From Phoronis ovalis (taxonomy: Eukaryota; Phoronida; Phoronidae): a DNA stretch of 38,096 nucleotides. Below are positions 35,001-38,096 of the stretch, in pieces; position 1 is the stretch's first letter; each line of letters starts with the position of its first letter. Both the position numbers and the translations under genes were made by a program. The stretch covers positions 1 through 38,096 of the forward strand of contig JAOXYB010109158.1 in NCBI GenBank assembly GCA_028565635.1, written 5' to 3'. The notes under the pieces were generated by a model. It made no database searches. It was not told where the DNA came from and saw only the letters and a list, made by a program, of their open reading frames with translations.

Positions 35001-36086
35001 CATTCAATAAACTGTTCATTTTACTAGATACATACAATGGTAATGATGAGTCCCTAATCGATGGGGTGGGTATGTTATTATAAAAAATCATGCAGGTATA
35101 TAATTACACCTGATTGGCGTTACAGGTGAGGGAACAGAGACAATAATTATAACCACAAGCTGAACAGATTTCAGAAATATTTATAAACTAATTTCCTGAT
35201 TGACAATTGCTTAAAAAATTGCAGGTGCAGAGAAAAACAAATTTAATAATCTTGACAGATGAAATACATTAAATTATAGAAATGGCAAAATGGAATGAAA
35301 AAGCAAATAAAAAAGTATTTGACGTATGCAGTAAACCATAAAATTGTAAAATTTAATGAAAAAATCATAAGAATGCGCCTTGTTTAAAATGCATAATTTA
35401 TCAAACATGAAGAGGAACAGATTTTATGCTATATACCCTTGGCACAATCACAGATACTCCAGAATTGTAAGCATCTTAAATAATCAGATAAACCATAATC
35501 TTTCTGGATCCATGATAAATCCAGGTACTACTGCATGCATACTGAGAATGATACACAAAATTTTGTATATTCCTCCTGCATTACATGCAAACATTTCCTG
35601 TTAAATCTTCATTAGTTGTGAATCAATATTTCTGTACATATTTTTTTTCGAATTCCTCTAACAATTAGCAGTTGGATTTAAATATTTGCTAATGGATGTG
35701 ATCATGACATTCTTTACTATAGGCATGGGAAATGATTTTTATCAGCAAAGACATTTCATAATGTTTATCTGCAAAAACAAAATGTGCTAGATCATGGAGT
35801 TTGATACATAATCAGGAGTGATGATATTTGATAATTACTTTTTGTAAATACGTTCTCTTAGTATATAGAAAATTATTTCAGAAACTTTTTTTAAATCATT
35901 TGGAAAGCGCATCTGGCATTAAGGCAATATTACTCATATAAAATTCATTATAGCTTAGACAAGCACCTGTGAAGCCACTTGTGTGTTATCTAGCAGTTCA
36001 GCCACCTTAATTCCTAGACTTGTGCCAGACTCTAAGGTAACATCATGGCGTTCTGTGTTAACACCCAATTCAGCACTACCATGTAA
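10726..36086 (-). CDS. SASH1: SASH1-like SAM-domain adaptor, 17 exons, 5'-incomplete, apparently without SH3
   Basis: Seventeen minus-strand exons join in one frame (3579 nt, 1192 residues from the first visible exon; human SASH1 is 1247). The order is RYAE helical segment (41-87), proline-rich part (88-118), acidic exon (119-141), SLY-type segment with NEITMPDDERIELMLQVKEG (about 176-250), basic cluster RRKRKN, Ser/Pro-rich region (302-563), SAM1 (about 693-755), conserved DTPRRDSGCYASSENL, second Ser/Pro-rich region, IDLTQEPYTD, a second RYAE segment (1044-1088) and SAM2 (about 1109-1168). Vertebrate SASH1 is a scaffold linked to TLR4/TRAF6 signalling, adhesion and pigmentation. The role here is inferred only from family membership. 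The SH3 that precedes SAM1 in vertebrates is not seen. The start codon lies upstream of the window's exons. Confidence 0.92.
11301..11435 (-). CDS. SASH1: SASH1 exon: C-terminal RYAE segment
   Basis: Forty-five codons, phase 0-0, between CTTGTAG and AGCT|GTAAGT. GFCGLPPALVLRYAEELGRQ then DIRDMASAMELVRCHRLKNI matches vertebrate [20 protein letters not shown] / [20 protein letters not shown]. It resembles the N-terminal RYAE exon of the same protein. Confidence 0.94.
11751..12604 (-). CDS. SASH1: SASH1 large exon: second Ser/Pro-rich linker
   Basis: An 854-nt exon between TTTTTAG and ATATG|GTGAGT. It begins with the family motif DTPRRDSGCYASSENL (vertebrate SPRDSGCYESSENL). A disordered region with VPPPVPKKPKPQ (about 12201-12240, an SH3-ligand type sequence) follows. 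It ends with LEHENIDLTQEPYTDM, matching vertebrate LEEHDIDLTEEPYSDK. Confidence 0.94.
12804..12960 (-). CDS. SASH1: SASH1 exon: rest of SAM1
   Basis: A 157-nt exon between TTTACAG and GAAA|GTGAGT. It encodes GYNTLEAFSELESADLDELH, then ITSPEQRAKLLTAAELVQDV, aligning with vertebrate [20 protein letters not shown] / [20 protein letters not shown]. SAM1 mediates protein-protein association. Confidence 0.95.
13065..13316 (-). CDS. SASH1: SASH1 exon: linker and start of SAM1
   Basis: Eighty-four codons, phase 0-0, between TTTTGTAG and AGAG|GTAAGT. A Ser-rich stretch (SSSGESLPSSSGGNKRSHSS) is followed by the basic HSSKKRSSKRSKPR and then TVEDLLKRLGLE, the first helix of SAM1 (vertebrate SVEDLLDRINLKE). 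No SH3 residues lie between the Ser-rich and basic parts. Confidence 0.94.
13606..13707 (-). CDS. SASH1: SASH1 exon: basic helical linker
   Basis: Thirty-four codons, phase 0-0, between TTTTGTAG and TTCAG|GTAAAG. SEKLKNDVRQKFSQMQANNS resembles vertebrate [20 protein letters not shown], which precedes the SH3. A run of ten C lies just downstream in the intron (13576-13585). Confidence 0.88.
14854..14928 (-). CDS. SASH1: SASH1 exon: acidic segment
   Basis: Twenty-five codons, phase 0-0, between TTTCAG and CAAG|GTAAAT. It encodes WRSTSSGGEEVNSSDYEDHD then DELDK. The acidic tract resembles the SEDGDDEE stretch before the SH3 in vertebrate SASH1, but here the SH3 does not follow. Confidence 0.88.
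14951..15037. repeat. 29-bp tandem repeat, three copies
   Basis: CAGAAATATGACACATTATA plus GACAAAACT occurs at 14951, 14980 and 15009. There is one base difference, in copy 3 (GGCAC for GACAC). It lies in a SASH1 intron, about 20 bp upstream (in gene sense) of the 14854-14928 exon. Near-identity indicates recent slippage. Confidence 0.95.
15252..16036 (-). CDS. SASH1: SASH1 large exon: Ser/Pro-rich linker
   Basis: A 785-nt exon between TTACAG and GGTCG|GTGAGT. After the DLSKGGYDLDVFVDNI segment it is low-complexity Ser/Pro/Arg with many SP sites (SPERL, SQSPRL, SPSPGS), a likely phosphorylated and disordered region. It includes PPALPPRNKP (15480-15507), a PxxPxR-type SH3 ligand. The + strand open frames here are shadows. 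Confidence 0.93.
16254..16365 (-). CDS. SASH1: SASH1 exon with basic cluster
   Basis: A 112-nt exon between TTTCAG and TTCAG|GTAGGT. It encodes a Ser-rich stretch, then FSFFKLQSRRKRKNSGKSS. The RRKRKN cluster could act as a nuclear localisation signal, as proposed for SLY-family members; here that is inference. Confidence 0.88.
16769..16834 (-). CDS. SASH1: SASH1 exon: end of SLY helix
   Basis: Twenty-two codons, phase 0-0, between TATGTAG and CAAG|GTATGG. It encodes VKNYEDVHKKSPECNGKDRI then IK, continuing the helix as vertebrate LKEYEAQHRQ does. Confidence 0.9.
17648..17850 (-). CDS. SASH1: SASH1 exon: SLY-type segment
   Basis: A 203-nt exon between TTAACAG and CACAG|GTGAGT. It encodes a basic stretch (LFRSALRKSSRKYSYKKHDG) then NEITMPDDERIELMLQVKEG and KICLEDAISQ. 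This aligns closely with vertebrate [20 protein letters not shown] then KMITIEEALARLKEY. It is the diagnostic block of the SLY (SASH1/SASH3/SAMSN1) family. Confidence 0.95.
17851..21654 (-). other. SASH1 intron, 3.8 kb, no features found
   Basis: AT-rich with short chance frames only. No additional exon with matching phases, and no recognisable mobile element, was identified by eye. Confidence 0.55.
21655..21701 (-). CDS. SASH1: SASH1 exon, 47 nt
   Basis: A small exon between TTTTCAG and ACAG|GTATGC, encoding SGHSSGANSPHSDGT within a Ser-rich linker. Both phases (2 in, 1 out) fit the neighbours exactly, which supports it despite its size. Introns of about 9.7 kb and 3.8 kb flank it. Confidence 0.85.
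23303..23604. repeat. Diverged direct duplication inside SASH1 intron
   Basis: Two segments of about 130 bp, offset by 174 bp, share ordered blocks. These are CTGACATC, TATTTACTGAA, GGATG.ATTTCAATCT, TCAAC.ATTAG, CTTTTATC..GATTATCT and CTGAT.CTTTTT.GATACATCA. Substitutions are frequent, so this is an old duplication. No coding pattern is seen. Confidence 0.7.
27134..27179 (+). repeat. Nested stem with tRNA B-box-like sequence
   Basis: An outer stem GGCAAC/GTTGCC encloses an inner stem ACCAGG/CCTGGT. The loop region GGTTCAACTCC is close to the Pol III B-box consensus GGTTCRANNCC. No A-box or full tRNA cloverleaf is present. It may be a remnant of a tRNA-derived SINE or chance. Confidence 0.35.
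31358..31410 (-). CDS. SASH1: SASH1 exon, 53 nt
   Basis: Encodes PAPGCHGETLMRTVTSP plus a split arginine codon, between ATTTCAG and CCCAG|GTGAGG. It runs from phase 0 to phase 2, so it must be spliced to the 47-nt exon at 21655 to keep frame. The TSP motif is a possible phosphorylation site. Confidence 0.82.
31827..31895 (-). CDS. SASH1: SASH1 probable acidic cassette exon
   Basis: A 69-nt frame-neutral exon with a pyrimidine-rich acceptor (TGTTCAG|CTGAAA) and a GTAAGT donor. It encodes LKYSWICDDNYDDLEDEILI followed by VHA. I know of no equivalent in vertebrate SASH1. The phases match the exons on both sides, and it may be alternatively spliced. Confidence 0.72.
32014..32041. repeat. 14-bp tandem duplication
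   Basis: CTGAGAGGGAAAAA is repeated twice, head to tail and without mismatch, in a SASH1 intron. Confidence 0.9.
33330..33422 (-). CDS. SASH1: SASH1 exon: Pro/Ser-rich segment
   Basis: Thirty-one codons, phase 0-0, between ATTTCAG and TCCG|GTGAGT. It opens with SSCSSPSWEVHNQ and ends with the proline run GTAPPLPAVPP, a possible SH3 or WW ligand. The splice sites are strong. It shows little family conservation and is frame-neutral. Confidence 0.85.
33910..34050 (-). CDS. SASH1: SASH1 exon: N-terminal RYAE helical segment
   Basis: Forty-seven codons, phase 0-0, between TATCGCAG and GTCA|GTAAGT. The block ALRYAEDFNTHYFDVLQRMD then DIRRTRKLSDVE aligns with vertebrate [20 protein letters not shown] then LRKRRVSQDLEVE. 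It is predicted to be an amphipathic helix or coiled coil. Confidence 0.92.
34051..35966 (-). other. SASH1 intron, 1.9 kb, nothing found
   Basis: AT-rich, with short chance frames such as 35380-35604 on the + strand. No extra exon, RNA gene or repeat recognised. Confidence 0.5.
35967..36086 (-). CDS. SASH1: SASH1 probable upstream exon
   Basis: Forty codons include TERHDVTLESGTSLGIKVAE then LLDNTQVASQ, ending CAG|GTGCTT in phase 0, which matches the next exon. The leucine-rich segment followed by the RYAE block resembles the vertebrate N-terminal order (..[18 protein letters not shown]). The acceptor (AAATAG|TTACAT) has a poor pyrimidine tract, and an alternative AG lies about 10 nt inside, so the 5' border is uncertain. 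There is no in-frame ATG, so it is not the first coding exon. Confidence 0.6.
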
Positions 36087-38096
36087 CTATTTCACTGAGC
36101 TAAGCATATTTAACTAGTCTAATGAGATTTAAAATTATGATGTTAATCTCCCAGTTCAAACAGCAACTGCCTTGGTAGTATAGGTATGCAGGTTTATGAA
36201 TGCCAATTGTTTACAACAAATTCAAATGAAATTCTGAATTTTGAGGATTTAAAAATGCAATAAATTACAACACCTATAATTTTAACGAAGTTACAAACTT
36301 AATAAAAACTATTATTCGCAATAGTTAAATTCAATATTTTTAGAGCAAAAGATGAGATTGTTTTGCTTAAAAATAGCACTACCAGGATGCCAGCTTGTTT
36401 GTTAAAGTATATGGCACTGATTTGTTTTCGTGGTAGTTGAATACTTTTACTTAATTTTTACACCCTGGTGTTCCCAGTAAGAAGCCCAAATACAGGAAGC
36501 ATACATAGTGGACTTATAACATAATTAAGCCATAAGCATGCTCATTATCTATATACAACTTCATTATACTAATTAGATTGGCCAGGGATTTCTAGTAATA
36601 GTCCTCTTATCACAGCTCTAGAAATCAATGCTTAATGTTATATAATCAGAATAATGCTTGCTACAAAGTTTGATTTCAGTGCATGAGATTCTAAATGTGA
36701 TACACACCATACTACACAAATGGGAAAGTTTGTAAGTTTTCTTTTTGCACAGTGAACTTTTTAAAGTTTAAAAACTAGGGATAAACTACTTTAAATAAAA
36801 GCAGAGAAGTGCCCTATAAAAACATACTGTATGCAACAGTTGTGGAAATAAAATTATCATGCTAGCTAAATACACAAATGAAATATAACATTTGTATTGT
36901 TAATATACATATATTCTACACAGCTGTTTTGTATCAATGCTATCAACTTACAGAATCTGTGAAATAGACATGTAACATTTTCATTTATTTCATGTTCTCA
37001 ATTTCACAGTGAAATAAAGACCAAGAATCTTTACACATTTTTTGTACACACTCGATTTCACAGTCACATTTATTTCAGGCACTCAATTTCACAGTCAGCA
37101 TAGCATGCACACATTTTTATTAATCACCTCATGAAGGTACATTGACTATAAGTGTCACATTTGCCTTATATTATTCTGCTATCAAGATACAGCATGATTG
37201 GCAGGTAACAATAATACATGGAACAGAATATAAATTCATCATAAACAGCACATCTGAATAAATACACTGAATAGAAATTCATTCATGAAGTATATGTATA
37301 CAACCACTTAACAACAGAAACAAGTGTTGGTTTATAATATAGATTAAACTGATAGGAGATCTGGCTGATATGTCACCTGAGTTTACCTGTTTATAATATA
37401 TGCGTGTGGGCCAAATAGCTATGATTAATACAATGCAATAAAATACACCATTCAATCACATTATGTTATGTGAATATTGGGAATTTATTAATTTCTACTC
37501 CATTTAAATTAGATCTGATAACATTAAAACATTGGAGTTCCATCTAAAGCTTAAGAAAATATGAAAATAATTTTAGCTTAATACTATCTCAATCATTTGA
37601 TTAATGCAATCTTGAGCTGACAGTTTAAAGCCTTTTACGACATGTTCGAGGTTTTCATCTTTCTAAGATAAATGAAACCTTTCGTCAGCAAAGCTCATGA
37701 ATTTTAGTAATGTTCAAACTCAACCTACTGCTTTTTTATGTTTCATGTTTACTCTCTGACACAACTTATTGTTCGCTAATTAGATCAATGCTTACCTTAA
37801 CTAACAACAATCAGATAAGAATGGCCAATAGCCATTTAAACCCAAATCACCTCTAAGTAGCCCCTGGACATGAACACCTCACCCTGTGTGTATATGTTAG
37901 GGAACAATGAAAACAATTAATTCTCAACATGAGTAATATTATGCCATAGTAACTAACTGTAATTTAATATTAGGACCAAACACATAGGTGTAAAATGTTA
38001 TTAGTTTGTTATAGAAAAGTAGACTTGCTCAAGTCCTTGTGAACTTAAAAAAAAAAAAAATATGTTTAATTCTCTTTTTTGTCTTTTACATCAGTG
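36087..38096 (-). other. SASH1 upstream intron or 5' region, no secure exon
   Basis: No start codon exon could be identified. A candidate of about 32 nt near 37855-37886 (AG..GTGATT) is too weak to call. The region holds the short repeat at 36979-37095. The first coding exon probably lies beyond the window. Confidence 0.45.
36979..37095. repeat. Clustered ATTTCACAGT motif repeat
   Basis: TCAATTTCACAGT or TCGATTTCACAGT occurs three times within about 95 bp. Copies 1 and 3 are preceded by CATTTATTTCA. This gives a short irregular tandem repeat; the motif is not recognised as a binding site. Confidence 0.7.

Noticed and set aside
37855-37886. Mini-exon candidate on the minus strand (GEVFMSRGYLE)
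   Set aside because: Only about 32 nt, with no family similarity, and its phase does not support a join to the next exon.
1-38096. CRISPR arrays, operons, tRNA or rRNA genes
   Set aside because: No regularly spaced repeats, no complete cloverleaf and no rRNA-like sequence were seen. The window is animal nuclear DNA.

Overview
This is metazoan nuclear DNA: AT-rich, with intron-split genes bounded by GT/AG junctions, long non-coding introns and decayed repeats. No long uninterrupted ORFs, operons or ribosome-binding sites are seen. The two recognised genes and the repeat style suggest an invertebrate animal. The species cannot be fixed from the sequence.

Layout. Positions 1-343 hold at most an uncertain gene remnant, and 344-1487 show nothing. 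Positions 1488-3660 are a cluster of related inverted-repeat (foldback) elements. One is about 0.5 kb and one about 1.6 kb, followed by a truncated third copy. The large one carries a core rich in the palindrome ATCGCGAT. Positions 3975-7580 on the + strand hold a complete five-exon PCNP gene (PEST proteolytic signal-containing nuclear protein; 185 or 191 residues depending on the start). A decayed tandem repeat of about 275 bp (8372-8900) lies in the intergenic region.

From about 9480 to the right edge, on the - strand, lies a SASH1-family adaptor gene. I rebuilt 17 exons (36086 down to 10726) whose phases join into one open frame of 1192 codons plus stop. The 5' end lies beyond the window. 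In order the protein shows an N-terminal RYAE helical segment, a proline-rich stretch, an acidic segment, the SLY-type segment, a long Ser/Pro-rich region, SAM1, a second Ser/Pro-rich region, a second RYAE-like segment and SAM2. The SH3 domain found before SAM1 in vertebrate SASH1/SASH3 was not found in any exon or in the introns at the expected place.

PCNP and SASH1 are convergent (tail to tail). No functional link between them is evident; PCNP is a nuclear protein and SASH1 a cytoplasmic/cortical scaffold. I found no novel multi-gene system. The most interesting points are the apparently SH3-less SASH1 architecture, its internal RYAE duplication, a run of frame-neutral exons, and the nested foldback cluster.
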